NCBI GenBank assembly: GCA_018400955.1
Contig: JAGYLH010000011.1
Location: forward strand, 1-51,958
Length of the DNA stretch: 51,958 nt
Direction: 5' to 3'
From: Bacteroidales bacterium
Lineage (GTDB): Bacteria > Bacteroidota > Bacteroidia > Bacteroidales > F082
This document shows, piece after piece, positions 1-7,670 of this stretch (its first letter is position 1; each line of letters begins with the position of its first letter). The position numbers and the translations under genes were made by a program. A model generated the notes under the pieces. That model worked only from the letters and a program-made list of their open reading frames with translations, ran no database searches and was not told the origin of the DNA.

Positions 1-111
1 GGTGGCAAACACATCCACATGACCCGAGCCAAAAGCACTGGCTGTATCTTTTTGGGTAACAATGCGGACTTGTTCCCCTTGTATATTGGGAATGATATTA
101 TAAGGTACCAT
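1..111 (-). CDS. Hotdog-fold thioesterase, N-terminal fragment
   Basis: The first 37 codons of a minus-strand gene are present; the rest lies beyond the window edge. The start is the ATG at 109-111. The fragment reads MVPYNIIPN and later ASAFGSGHVDVFAT, which resembles the N-terminus of the small hotdog-fold thioesterases of the fluoroacetyl-CoA thioesterase-like group, where such a stretch precedes the active-site region. Those enzymes hydrolyse acyl-CoA thioesters in the cytoplasm. It begins 33 bp after the OsmC-family stop codon on the same strand, so the two are probably co-transcribed. The catalytic part is not visible, so substrate and integrity cannot be judged. Confidence 0.6.
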   Translation of the reverse strand, partial: MVPYNIIPNIQGEQVRIVTQKDTASAFGSGHVDVFAT

Positions 112-144
112 TTTTATGAAAAGTTTATAGACACAGCAATTTTG

Positions 145-552
145 TCAAGATTTGAAGTTGAGATGAACCACTTGTTTCAGATCGGGGTGCAGGCTCAGGG
201 CAACCGGGCAGGTTTCAGATATTTTTTTAATGATGGCCTTGTGCTTGTTACTATATGCCAAGTCAGGAAAATCAATTGAAATATGCACTTCGGCAATGCG
301 CCTGGGGCCAGAAGCCATGATTTTGGAAACCGATGCACGGGCACCATCAATACTGAACCCATGTTCGCGGCCCGAAATTCCCATGATGGTGAGCATGCAA
401 CTGCCCAATGCGGTAGCGACAAGATCGGTGGGCGAAAAGGCTTCGCCCTTGCCCTTGTTGTCAACAGGTGCATCTGTTATCACGCGTGTTTCCGATTGCA
501 AATGAGTCATTTCAGTACGCAAATCGGTGGTGTATGTTATTGTTGAAGTCAT
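145..552 (-). CDS. OsmC/Ohr-family protein
   Basis: A 135-residue protein of usual OsmC-family length. Typical features are visible: the SPTDLVATALGSCMLT segment around residues 40-55 with the first conserved cysteine, and a second cysteine in the SETCPVA segment near residue 115. Members reduce organic hydroperoxides through this cysteine pair, or are stress-induced relatives of less clear activity, and act in the cytoplasm. The YhfA-like subgroup fits as well as the peroxidase subgroup. It is followed closely by the thioesterase fragment on the same strand. No regulator is visible next to it. Confidence 0.88.
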   Translation of the reverse strand: MTSTITYTTDLRTEMTHLQSETRVITDAPVDNKGKGEAFSPTDLVATALGSCMLTIMGISGREHGFSIDGARASVSKIMASGPRRIAEVHISIDFPDLAYSNKHKAIIKKISETCPVALSLHPDLKQVVHLNFKS

Positions 553-694
553 GTTTGATTTTATTAATAGACTGCAAATTTAACAAGTGTTATTGTTTCT
601 AACCTGATTAATTCTTGAACTTAATTAACTCACATAATATCAGTATAATATAGAAACTTTTGTTTTTTAGTTATTTTAAATCATCTGATAAATC

Positions 695-713
695 CCCCGC
701 AAAAGTGGCGGGG
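695..713. repeat. GC-rich inverted repeat (6-bp stem, 7-nt loop)
   Basis: CCCCGC and GCGGGG flank a seven-base loop in an otherwise AT-rich intergenic stretch. There is no T-run, so it is not a typical terminator. Its loop is longer than those of the mini-hairpin array that follows, so I do not count it as a member. The rest of 553-774 shows no gene. Confidence 0.45.
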
Positions 714-825
714 TAGTTAGTGCCTGCCACGTAGCGAAGCGTACTGTGCCATCCACGTTCTAATTTGAAAACATTGCAGTTATTCATAAATAATGCAGGC
801 TAAAAAGAGTTGTTCAAAAAACGAA

Positions 826-1029
826 ACATTAGCAATGTGCAAAAAAAAATCAAGCTTTCAGTTGATTGATGCCAGAGGCATCACATATTTATAGAAATCG
901 ATAGACGTTCATTTCGCGGCCCCAGCGGGGTCGAATATAACAAAATATTGCTTATCCACATGCGACTCCGCTGGAGTCGAAAACCCCTTTCATTCGTGTT
1001 TTTCTATAGCTATTCCACTCCTATGGAGT
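826..1029. repeat. Phased array of five mini-hairpins, locus 1
   Basis: Five short palindromes, each with a three-base loop, lie at 826-838 (ACATT-AGC-AATGT), 867-883 (TGATGCC-AGA-GGCATCA), 917-933 (CGGCCCC-AGC-GGGGTCG, one G-T pair), 963-979 (CGACTCC-GCT-GGAGTCG) and 1017-1029 (ACTCC-TAT-GGAGT). Centres are near 832, 875, 925, 971 and 1023, so the spacing is 43-52 bp. Stem sequences differ but pairing is kept, which indicates selection on structure or descent from a palindromic repeat. A bulged inverted repeat at 775-797 may be a sixth, weaker member. Some spacers share a TATAGAAA-like core. A second array of the same type lies at 34137-34356. No coding potential is seen here. Confidence 0.8.
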
Positions 1030-1079
1030 CGTGCCCTCGCTTGCAATCTTCCCTCTGTTTATCAGTAAAACTATGGCAT

Positions 1080-1112
1080 AAAAAAAAGCCCCCCGACAGG
1101 ACGTCGGAAGGC
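1080..1112 (-). terminator. Rho-independent terminator of the Lys/Cys-rich peptide gene
   Basis: Read on the minus strand, a 10-bp stem (GCCTTCCGAC with GTCGGGGGGC, two G-T pairs) closes a five-base loop and is followed by a run of eight T. It lies about 50 bp after the stop codon of the minus-strand gene at 1163-1390. Confidence 0.85.
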
Positions 1113-1162
1113 CCAAACCAAATTAAAACAAAACGTTGGGATTAGAATAATTCTGTAGAGAT

Positions 1163-1390
1163 CTACTTCTTATCTTTGTCGCCGCAATCGCTTTTCTTTT
1201 TTGAACTGCAGCACTCTGATTTCTCAGTTTTTGTGGAGCAATCGCTTTTTTTCGTTTTTTTGTCGGCTTTCTTTTTCTCGTCAGGTTTTGCCATTTCGGT
1301 GTTTGTGGTGGCAGCAACTACATTGCTCATACCTACTGATCCAAATGCGAAGAAAGCTACAATTGCGAGTGATAATGCTAATTTTTTCAT
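1163..1390 (-). CDS. Small secreted Lys/Cys-rich protein of unknown function
   Basis: A 75-residue protein. Residues 1-27 form a signal peptide (MKKLALSLAIVAFFAF, ending near AATT). The mature part of roughly 47 residues is dominated by lysine and contains four cysteines, in SDCST, SECCS and SDCGD contexts. I do not recognise a family. The arrangement could suit metal binding or an envelope-stress role, but that is inference. The gene has its own -7 element (TATCTTTG at 1426-1433) and terminator. Its upstream region is shared with the divergent two-component operon and contains four phased TTAACA boxes, which suggests control by that system. The low-complexity composition warrants caution, but signal peptide, promoter and terminator together support a real gene. 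Confidence 0.7.
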   Translation of the reverse strand: MKKLALSLAIVAFFAFGSVGMSNVVAATTNTEMAKPDEKKKADKKTKKSDCSTKTEKSECCSSKKKSDCGDKDKK

Positions 1391-1425
1391 GGTATTTCAG
1401 TTATTGATTACTTAATTTCTTTTGA

Positions 1426-1433
1426 CAAAGATA
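1426..1433 (-). promoter_or_regulatory. -7 element (TATCTTTG) of the Lys/Cys-rich peptide gene
   Basis: An exact match to the Bacteroidota -7 consensus TAnnTTTG on the minus strand, about 36 bp upstream of the ATG at 1390. No good TTTG is seen 19-21 bp upstream. Instead the TTAACA boxes at 1455-1492 begin near the -35 region, as expected for an activator-dependent promoter. Confidence 0.6.
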
Positions 1434-1454
1434 TAGTCTCAACAACTACTTGGT

Positions 1455-1492
1455 TGTTAATTGGCTGTTAAATACTGTTAATGATATGTTAA
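1455..1492. promoter_or_regulatory. Four phased TGTTAA direct repeats, likely response-regulator site
   Basis: TGTTAA occurs at 1455-1460, 1466-1471, 1476-1481 and 1487-1492, with spacings of 11, 10 and 11 bp, about one helical turn each. OmpR/PhoB-type regulators bind such tandem half-sites; the Bacillus PhoP box (TTAACA repeats) is a known parallel. The repeat lies between the divergent promoters of the Lys/Cys-rich peptide gene and the histidine kinase/response regulator operon. The neighbouring regulator is therefore the natural candidate ligand and could control both. That link is inference. Confidence 0.6.
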
Positions 1493-1519
1493 TGATTAAA
1501 ATACATAGACAACAAGGCT

Positions 1520-1527
1520 TATTTTTG
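1520..1527 (+). promoter_or_regulatory. -7 element (TATTTTTG) of the two-component operon
   Basis: An exact TAnnTTTG match 21 bp upstream of the kinase ATG at 1549. A convincing -33 TTTG is not seen. The phased TGTTAA boxes end about 28 bp upstream of the element. Confidence 0.55.
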
Positions 1528-1548
1528 TGCTGAAATTCAGGGAGTTTA

Positions 1549-2826
1549 ATGAAAAAGCGTCTTTTTAATTTAATTGCTTTCATCGCATTTATTTCACTTT
1601 TAGGGGTGGTTTTTACCCAGGTATTTTGGGTCCGCAACGCCATACACCTTAAAGAAGACCAGTTCAGGCAAAGTGTAAGCATTGCCATGAAGACTGTTTT
1701 CAACCAATTGCTCGCACACCACAACGATTCCACCTTGCGCAATATCACCTCCCCTGATCCTTGTTACCAGCAAAAAACACAAGTAAACGATGTGATTCAT
1801 GCCCCCTTGCTCGATTCACTGATCAGGGCCGAGATGGGTTGCATGCGCATCAACAAGGACTATGTGTATGCCATATATAATAAGGAGGACATGAACTTTG
1901 CGATGGGTTCGTTCGAGGGCTACCGCGAAAACCTGAGCCTTTCGGAGCATCAGCAAAGTATAAAGGCACTTTTTGGCAAAGGCGAGTATTATTTCACGAT
2001 GTTTTTCCCTCACCAAAGCACGATTATTTTCAGGCAAATCATCGTTTGGATGATTTTATCAGCCCTTTTTCTAATTGCAGTAATTTTTAGTTTCTGGTTT
2101 ACAATTATGACAGTTTTCAGGCAAAAAAAGCTGTCTGAAATGAAAACCGACTTTGTGAACAATATGACGCATGAGTTCAAAACACCCATTGCTACTGTGT
2201 CGCTGGCATCGGAAATGTTAATGAAGCCCGAAGTGGCCCACTCGCCTGAGAAAACAAAAAAATATGCCGCCGTCATCTTCAACGAAAACAACCGATTGCA
2301 AAATCAGGTGGAACAGGTACTGCAGATGGCCATACTCGACAAGGGCGAAACCCAGCTGCGTATTAAGGAAACCGATTTGCACAAACTACTCGATATAATA
2401 ATTGAAGGTTTTCAGCTGCGTGTTCGCGAAATGGAAGGGCATATACATACCGAACTTAAAGCCATACCGTGTACCATAGCAGGCGACAAAATGCACCTCA
2501 CCAATGTTTTCAGCAACCTGATTGACAATGCCGTCAAGTATTCTTCCGGAGCGCCGCAACTATCTGTATTTTCTGAATCAAATCAATCAGGGGTTACTAT
2601 TTCGGTGGCCGACAAAGGCATCGGTATTTCGCCCGAAAACCAAAAACAGGTTTTCAAAAACCTTTACCGGGTACACACAGGCGATTTGCACGACGTAAAA
2701 GGCTTTGGCCTTGGTTTGTATTATGTAAAACGTTTGGTTGAGATGCATGGCGGACGAATTACTTTGCAAAGTGAATTGGGGAAGGGTTCTGTTTTTAAAG
2801 TATTTTTACCATACAAAACAGTTTAG
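1549..2826 (+). CDS. rprX: Membrane sensor histidine kinase, RprX-like
   Basis: A 425-residue sensor kinase. Transmembrane segments at about residues 7-28 and 164-186 enclose an extracytoplasmic sensor region of about 135 residues. The cytoplasmic part has a HisKA domain with the phosphoacceptor His208 in NNMTHEFKTP, then a HATPase domain with the N box (Asn327 in FSNLIDNAVK), the G1 box (DKGIGI, 355-360) and the G2 box (GFGLGL, 385-390). Nothing essential is missing. The response-regulator gene follows 5 bp downstream. The pair resembles Bacteroides RprX/RprY, and the symbol rests mainly on the regulator's likeness. The signal sensed is unknown. Phased TGTTAA boxes upstream suggest autoregulation. 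Confidence 0.85.
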   Translation: MKKRLFNLIAFIAFISLLGVVFTQVFWVRNAIHLKEDQFRQSVSIAMKTVFNQLLAHHNDSTLRNITSPDPCYQQKTQVNDVIHAPLLDSLIRAEMGCMRINKDYVYAIYNKEDMNFAMGSFEGYRENLSLSEHQQSIKALFGKGEYYFTMFFPHQSTIIFRQIIVWMILSALFLIAVIFSFWFTIMTVFRQKKLSEMKTDFVNNMTHEFKTPIATVSLASEMLMKPEVAHSPEKTKKYAAVIFNENNRLQNQVEQVLQMAILDKGETQLRIKETDLHKLLDIIIEGFQLRVREMEGHIHTELKAIPCTIAGDKMHLTNVFSNLIDNAVKYSSGAPQLSVFSESNQSGVTISVADKGIGISPENQKQVFKNLYRVHTGDLHDVKGFGLGLYYVKRLVEMHGGRITLQSELGKGSVFKVFLPYKTV

Positions 2827-2831
2827 GAAAT

Positions 2832-3563
2832 ATGGATTCAATCGAAAAAAATACGGTTCCGAAAATCAACTTATTGTTGGTTGAGGACGATGCCAATCTG
2901 AGCATGGTATTGCGCGATTTTTTAGAAATGTCAGGATACAACTGCGTAGTTGCTGCCGATGGCAAAGAAGGGCTTAAACTGTTTTTGAAAAATCCGTTTG
3001 ATATGTGCATTTTGGATATCATGATGCCAAAAATGGACGGATTCACGCTGGCAGGTGAAATCCGGAAGAAAAACCCCGGTATTCCCATCATTTTCCTTAC
3101 AGCCAAATCGTTGAAGGAAGACAGGTTAAAGGGTTTTCAGCAAGGCTGCGACGATTATATTACCAAACCTTTCAGCACTGAGGAACTGAGCATGCGCATC
3201 AAAGCCATTCTGAGGCGTTGCATGCGCCTGGAAAATGCTGACAACAAGGAAAACGGCCTGCGATTCATTATCGGGAAATACACATTTGATGTAGATAATA
3301 TGCAGCTGTCGGACAACGACAAAAAACAATCGCTTACCCGTAAAGAGGCTGCCCTTTTGAAACTGCTTTGCGAATATAAAAACAGGCTTTTACCCCGCGA
3401 TATGGCCCTCAATTTGTTGTGGGGCGATGCCGATTATTTTGCCGGGCGGAGCATGGATGTGTTTATTGCGCGCCTGCGCAAATACCTTAAGGACGACCCC
3501 CATGTTGCCATCATCAATGTGCATGGCACTGGTTTTCGCCTTGAAGTAGAAGAATCAGCCTAA
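2832..3563 (+). CDS. rprY: OmpR-family response regulator, RprY-like
   Basis: A 243-residue regulator with an N-terminal receiver domain (about residues 10-130): acidic pair EDD near 18-20, phosphoacceptor Asp62 in LDIMMP, Thr90 and Lys112 in DDYITKPFS. A C-terminal winged-helix DNA-binding domain (about 145-240) carries the usual LTRKEAALL and SMDVFIARLRKYL segments. The receiver is close in wording to Bacteroides RprY, notably the IIFLTAK, DDYITKPFS and AILRR segments. It lies 5 bp after the kinase gene and is clearly its partner. It is the best candidate to bind the TGTTAA boxes at 1455-1492. Confidence 0.88.
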   Translation: MDSIEKNTVPKINLLLVEDDANLSMVLRDFLEMSGYNCVVAADGKEGLKLFLKNPFDMCILDIMMPKMDGFTLAGEIRKKNPGIPIIFLTAKSLKEDRLKGFQQGCDDYITKPFSTEELSMRIKAILRRCMRLENADNKENGLRFIIGKYTFDVDNMQLSDNDKKQSLTRKEAALLKLLCEYKNRLLPRDMALNLLWGDADYFAGRSMDVFIARLRKYLKDDPHVAIINVHGTGFRLEVEESA

Positions 3564-3719
3564 AATTATTATCTTTTTTTGTGGCAGATTTTACTATCAC
3601 CTTAATTTTTATAATTTAGCACTCCAAACCACGGTTGACGTGTTCATTAAACGAAGCAATTTTGTTTATGGATTTTTTTAATACAAAAAAGGGTGATTGA
3701 AATATAGTAGCGATCGAAG

Positions 3720-4313
3720 ATGCAACAGACCCATAAGAATTTTTATTATTACTTATCTTATCAATTGCTGGCATTGGCCTTTGTGTCGATGTTTGGGGTG
3801 TCATGCGGCAATCAACAGCCAAGCGGTAACACCATCTCGTTTCGAGTAAATCAGGATTTACTCTCAGATACTGTTTTTACAACCAGTGATGAAATGCTAC
3901 GTCTGCAGCCTCCGCAAAACTGGGCACAGCTTAGCAGCAATGATACCATTTATTTGGTTTTTGCAGAAGTGATGCAACATAAATTGGAAGCCGTTTTTAT
4001 CGATACGAAAACCGAAGCTTCGCTTTTAATTTCTGAAGTTTCAGCCGATGAAATGCTGGCAATGGAACAAGTTTTTGAAAACCCTGATTTGTTTTACAAC
4101 AGCAACAACAACTGGCTGAGTGTACAACACGGTGATTTTAAGTATAACTCATACCAAATAGACCAAATTGTGCTGCAAAACCATGATATTGTTATTTACA
4201 AGCTGTTTGCCAGCCGGATGGGAAAAACATACGAAATCAATTACAGCGTGCCCCGGGCATATGCTGAACAGATATTAAGAGCTGTGGAATCCTCCATAGG
4301 ATCAATTAATTAA
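3720..4313 (+). CDS. Hypothetical lipoprotein
   Basis: A 197-residue protein with a long N-terminal hydrophobic stretch and a lipobox (FGVSC, modified cysteine near residue 29), so it is probably anchored in the inner or outer membrane. The mature domain has alternating hydrophobic and polar segments suggesting a small alpha/beta fold, but I recognise no family. It begins 156 bp after the response regulator on the same strand. A functional link to the two-component system is possible but not shown. Confidence 0.65.
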   Translation: MQQTHKNFYYYLSYQLLALAFVSMFGVSCGNQQPSGNTISFRVNQDLLSDTVFTTSDEMLRLQPPQNWAQLSSNDTIYLVFAEVMQHKLEAVFIDTKTEASLLISEVSADEMLAMEQVFENPDLFYNSNNNWLSVQHGDFKYNSYQIDQIVLQNHDIVIYKLFASRMGKTYEINYSVPRAYAEQILRAVESSIGSIN

Positions 4314-4341
4314 ATTTCTAACCAACAAAATCTTTGTATTT

Positions 4342-4635
4342 ATGAAAAAATTAAAAATTACGATCATCGCCGTTTTAATGGCGTTTGCATTCGCATCATG
4401 CATGACACTTAATCACACCGTTGGCGATGGAGCCAAAACCGGCGTAGAAGTTTCTGCAAAACAATGGTATGTGCTTTGGGGCCTGGTGCCACTCAACGAT
4501 GTTAACTCACAAGCAATGGCTGCCGGTGCATCTGATTACACCATTACGACTCAGTACACCTTTGTTGATGCCATTATCTCAAGTTTCACAAGTATTGTTA
4601 CCGTTAATGTTCAAACAGTTAAGGTAGCGCGATAA
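4342..4635 (+). CDS. Bor-family lipoprotein
   Basis: A 97-residue protein with a signal peptide and lipobox (FAFASC, cysteine at residue 20). The segments HTVGDGAKTGVEV, KQWYVLWGLVPLN and YTITTQYTFVD match the Bor family, named after the phage lambda serum-resistance lipoprotein and widespread in bacterial chromosomes as a small surface lipoprotein of uncertain role. It follows the other lipoprotein gene by 28 bp and is closed by the bidirectional terminator downstream, so the two may form one transcript. Confidence 0.8.
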   Translation: MKKLKITIIAVLMAFAFASCMTLNHTVGDGAKTGVEVSAKQWYVLWGLVPLNDVNSQAMAAGASDYTITTQYTFVDAIISSFTSIVTVNVQTVKVAR

Positions 4636-4690
4636 CTTAATTTGAGTGCCTGGGAATGTAATCTGGAAACGTAAAATAGTTCCTGAATAA

Positions 4691-4734
4691 AAAAGCCACG
4701 AAATGATCTTTTGACCATTCCGTGGCTTTTTTTT
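4691..4734. terminator. Bidirectional terminator between convergent genes
   Basis: GCCACGAAATG (4695-4705) pairs with CATTCCGTGGC (4716-4726) with one mismatch and a ten-base loop. An A-run on the left and eight T on the right let it serve both the Bor-family gene and the minus-strand peptidase gene. Confidence 0.85.
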
Positions 4735-4760
4735 ACGTTTAGTGACCTGACTTGATGGGC

Positions 4761-6182
4761 TTAAAAAACACCATCCATTTTCAGCCACTCGCGCTTCTCC
4801 CCACAGGTTGCCTCCACATCGGCTACTGTTTTGGGGATGGGCTTGCCCAAAATGCGGTTTCCGGTTTCGGTAACCAACACATCGTCCTCAATACGGATAC
4901 CACCAAAATCCTTATAGGTTTCCACCTTGTCGTAATTGATGAATTCCATGAATTTGTCTTCGCTGCGGAATTTATCAATCAGGGCAGGGATAAAATAAAT
5001 GCCGGGTTCGTTGGTCAACACAAAGCCTGGCTTTAACTTCTTGCCCAATCGCAGATAGGCAGTACCAAACTGCGTAGCACGATGTGTGTGTTCATCATAG
5101 CCTACATGGTTTTCGCCAAGGCCTTCCATATCGTGCACATCCATGCCCATCATATGGCCCAGTCCGTGGGGGAAGAACAGCGTATGCGCACCGGCTGCAA
5201 CAGCCTCGTCCACATTGCCTTTCATCAATCCAAGGTTTTTCAATCCCTCAGTAAGGATGCGCGCAGCCATCAGGTGCATTTCCCTGTATTCAATACCGGG
5301 TTTGGTGGCGGCAATGGTATCCATCTCCGCTTTTAGCACAATTTCATAAATTTCCTTTTGCCTTTGGTTAAACTTACCCCCTACCGGCATAGTGCGGGTG
5401 ATATCGCTCGAATAGAGGGTGGTCGTTTCAGTGCCTGTGTCAACCACCAGCATACGGCCTTCTTTGAGTTCATTGCCATGATAATGGTTGTGCAATGTTT
5501 GCCCGTTGATGCTCAATATAATTGGAAAAGATACCGGTCCGCCATGGGCCAGGGCAATCCCTTCGATGGTGCCTGCAATTTCGCGTTCGTTCATGCCCGG
5601 TTTGGCCATTTTCATGGCGGTGGTGTGCATGAGCCAGGCGGTATCAACGGCTTTTTCGATTTCAATAATTTCAATTGACTCTTTGATTTCTTTCAGCTGA
5701 ACAACTGCTTTGATTAAGTCAATGCTGGCATTGGCCTTTACTTCGTGTGGAGGCATACCAAGCAAACGGCCCAGTTCCATCATCATTTCGCCACGATACG
5801 GCGGCAGATAATGAATGGCACGCCCACTGCCTTTGGCTTTGCTGATATAATCAGCTATTTTGCTATAGGGATAAGTTTCACTTATTCCCACCTTCGCGGC
5901 TTGTTCTGAAAGGGCAGGCTGTGGCCCCATCCAGATAATATCGTCAATATCAAAATCGTTTCCAAAAAGGATTTCATCACCACTTTCAAAATCAATCAGG
6001 CCGATAAAACCGGGATGGTTCAGGCCAAAGAAATAAGAAAAATAGCTGTCCTGCCGAAAATGATAAATGTTGGCAGGGTAGTTAAAGGCCGCATCCTGGT
6101 TAGCCGCAAACAAGGCAATACCCTTGTTGATTAGTTTTTTCAGTTTGTTTCGGCGATTGGCATAAACTTCTTTTTCGAACAT
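4761..6182 (-). CDS. Aminopeptidase P-type M24 metallopeptidase, copy 1
   Basis: A 473-residue protein with an N-terminal creatinase/aminopeptidase P domain (about 1-170) and a C-terminal pita-bread peptidase domain. The five metal ligands of the M24 family are present: Asp248 (VVDTGTE), Asp260 (SSDITRT), His343 (GLGHMMG), Glu392 (TNEPGIY) and Glu432 (IRIEDDV). Such enzymes cleave the N-terminal residue before proline, or Xaa-Pro dipeptides, in the cytoplasm. No signal peptide is seen. It lies 41 bp downstream of a second M24 gene on the same strand, so the two are probably co-transcribed paralogues. Confidence 0.9.
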   Translation of the reverse strand: MFEKEVYANRRNKLKKLINKGIALFAANQDAAFNYPANIYHFRQDSYFSYFFGLNHPGFIGLIDFESGDEILFGNDFDIDDIIWMGPQPALSEQAAKVGISETYPYSKIADYISKAKGSGRAIHYLPPYRGEMMMELGRLLGMPPHEVKANASIDLIKAVVQLKEIKESIEIIEIEKAVDTAWLMHTTAMKMAKPGMNEREIAGTIEGIALAHGGPVSFPIILSINGQTLHNHYHGNELKEGRMLVVDTGTETTTLYSSDITRTMPVGGKFNQRQKEIYEIVLKAEMDTIAATKPGIEYREMHLMAARILTEGLKNLGLMKGNVDEAVAAGAHTLFFPHGLGHMMGMDVHDMEGLGENHVGYDEHTHRATQFGTAYLRLGKKLKPGFVLTNEPGIYFIPALIDKFRSEDKFMEFINYDKVETYKDFGGIRIEDDVLVTETGNRILGKPIPKTVADVEATCGEKREWLKMDGVF

Positions 6183-6223
6183 AGTTAAAATGATTTTTTG
6201 ATTTGTAATTAATTGTTTCAGGT

Positions 6224-7510
6224 TTATTGCATAAGTGATTCTATTTCGCTGGCCTCAATGGGAATATCAGCCATCAGGTCAACAGGTCCGTTTTCGGTTA
6301 CCAGTATATCATTTTCGAGCCGGATACCTATTTTTTCAGCTGTGATATAGAGTCCGGGCTCACAGGTGAGTACCATCCCTGACTTAAGCGGCTCAAACTT
6401 CGACCCTACATCATGTACATCCAACCCTATGGGGTGGGCCACTCCGTGCATCAGGTACTGTCGGTAAAGTGGTGCAGCCTCATCCTGGTTTTTAACATCT
6501 TCAGCCGTAAAAAGGCCCAAGCCGATCATTTCTTCTTCCATCATCTGCCAACAAGCCTTATTGATGGCATCCACCGTATTTCCGGGAACATACAGGGCGC
6601 GTGTTTTTTTGAATACCCTCAAAACGGCTTCGTAGCATTGTCTTTGCCTGGCACTGAATTTGCCATTTACCGGCAAAGTGCGGCTCAAATCAGCAGTGTA
6701 ATTGGCATATTCAGCACCAAAATCGAGCAGCAACAAGTCACCATCCTCCAGTTGCTTGTCGTTGTCGTTATAATGCAAAATGCAACTATCAGCACCGCCG
6801 GCAACAATGGGGTAATAGCCGTGGCCATTGGCCCTGTTGATGGTGAATTCGTGCTCCATTTCGGCTTGCACTTCAAACTCATAAACGCCGGGTTTTACAA
6901 AAGCAGCCATCCGTTTAAATGCCTTGTGAGTGATTTCGCAGGCTTTTTTAAGCAAGTCTATTTCTTCGCCCGACTTACATTCGCGTAGGGAGGTGAGCAA
7001 AGGGGCAGCACGTTTATATATGTGCAAAGGATATTTTTCGCGAAGTTGGTGTGCCAGGCGCAACTGCTTGCCCGCAACATCGGTAAAAAACTTGATATAT
7101 TCGTTGTTGTTCAGCCAAACTGTTTCGGCATAATTCATCACTTCCTGAAGTACTGCTTCAAAGGTTTCATTTGTTTGTACCTTTGGGAATCCCGAAATTG
7201 CCGTTGCTTCGGCAGGGTTCAGTTTATGGCCTTCCCAAACAGCAGCAACAGGATCAAATTTAGCGATGAAAAGCACTTCCCGAAATGCTGGGTTGGGGCA
7301 ATCGGGAAACAGCAATAGACTGGTTTCTTCTTGCTCAATACCAGTGAGGTAAAAAAAATCGGACTGTTGCCTGAAAGGAAAAAACTGGTCGCCGTTTCGT
7401 GGCATTTGATCAGCCGATTGCAAGATGACAACGCTTCCTTTGGGCAGCAGTTTTTTCAGGTTTTCACGGTTTTGTTGAAATAGTTTTTTATCGATCGGCA
7501 AGTAGCGCAT
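6224..7510 (-). CDS. Aminopeptidase P-type M24 metallopeptidase, copy 2
   Basis: A 428-residue protein with the same two-domain layout as its downstream neighbour but clearly different in sequence, so not a recent duplicate. The metal ligands are Asp263 (LLDFGAE), Asp274 (TADLSRT), His359 (GVAHPIG), Glu384 (TCEPGLY) and Glu399 (IRLENDI). The short form and the HPIGLDVHD segment are like the classical bacterial aminopeptidase P. It is first in a two-gene unit. Dipeptide use by a proteolytic, possibly fermentative lifestyle would fit, but this is inference. Confidence 0.9.
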   Translation of the reverse strand: MRYLPIDKKLFQQNRENLKKLLPKGSVVILQSADQMPRNGDQFFPFRQQSDFFYLTGIEQEETSLLLFPDCPNPAFREVLFIAKFDPVAAVWEGHKLNPAEATAISGFPKVQTNETFEAVLQEVMNYAETVWLNNNEYIKFFTDVAGKQLRLAHQLREKYPLHIYKRAAPLLTSLRECKSGEEIDLLKKACEITHKAFKRMAAFVKPGVYEFEVQAEMEHEFTINRANGHGYYPIVAGGADSCILHYNDNDKQLEDGDLLLLDFGAEYANYTADLSRTLPVNGKFSARQRQCYEAVLRVFKKTRALYVPGNTVDAINKACWQMMEEEMIGLGLFTAEDVKNQDEAAPLYRQYLMHGVAHPIGLDVHDVGSKFEPLKSGMVLTCEPGLYITAEKIGIRLENDILVTENGPVDLMADIPIEASEIESLMQ

Positions 7511-7579
7511 AGTCCTTTTTATATTGAATCAATCTAAATTGCTAAAAAAATAGAAAAACTGTTTAAATATATCCTTACA

Positions 7580-7610
7580 TTTGTTTGCTCAACTGACAAA
7601 GGTAGTTTTT
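7580..7610 (+). promoter_or_regulatory. Probable promoter of sdhCAB
   Basis: TTTG at 7580-7583, a 19-bp spacer and TAGTTTTT at 7603-7610, one base from the TAnnTTTG consensus. It lies about 60 bp upstream of the sdhC start. Confidence 0.5.
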
Positions 7611-7670
7611 TTCATGTTTTAACCAATCAAAATAACCCATCACTTGTTTTATATAGCAAAATGAAGCACT

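Noticed and set aside
731..760. GTAGCGAAGCGTAC stretch as a further array hairpin
   Set aside because: Only two base pairs form around the three-base centre, although the spacing would fit.
826..1029. Regular spacing of repeats suggestive of a CRISPR array
   Set aside because: The repeats are 13-17 bp palindromes with variable sequence, spacers resemble each other in part, and no cas genes are present.
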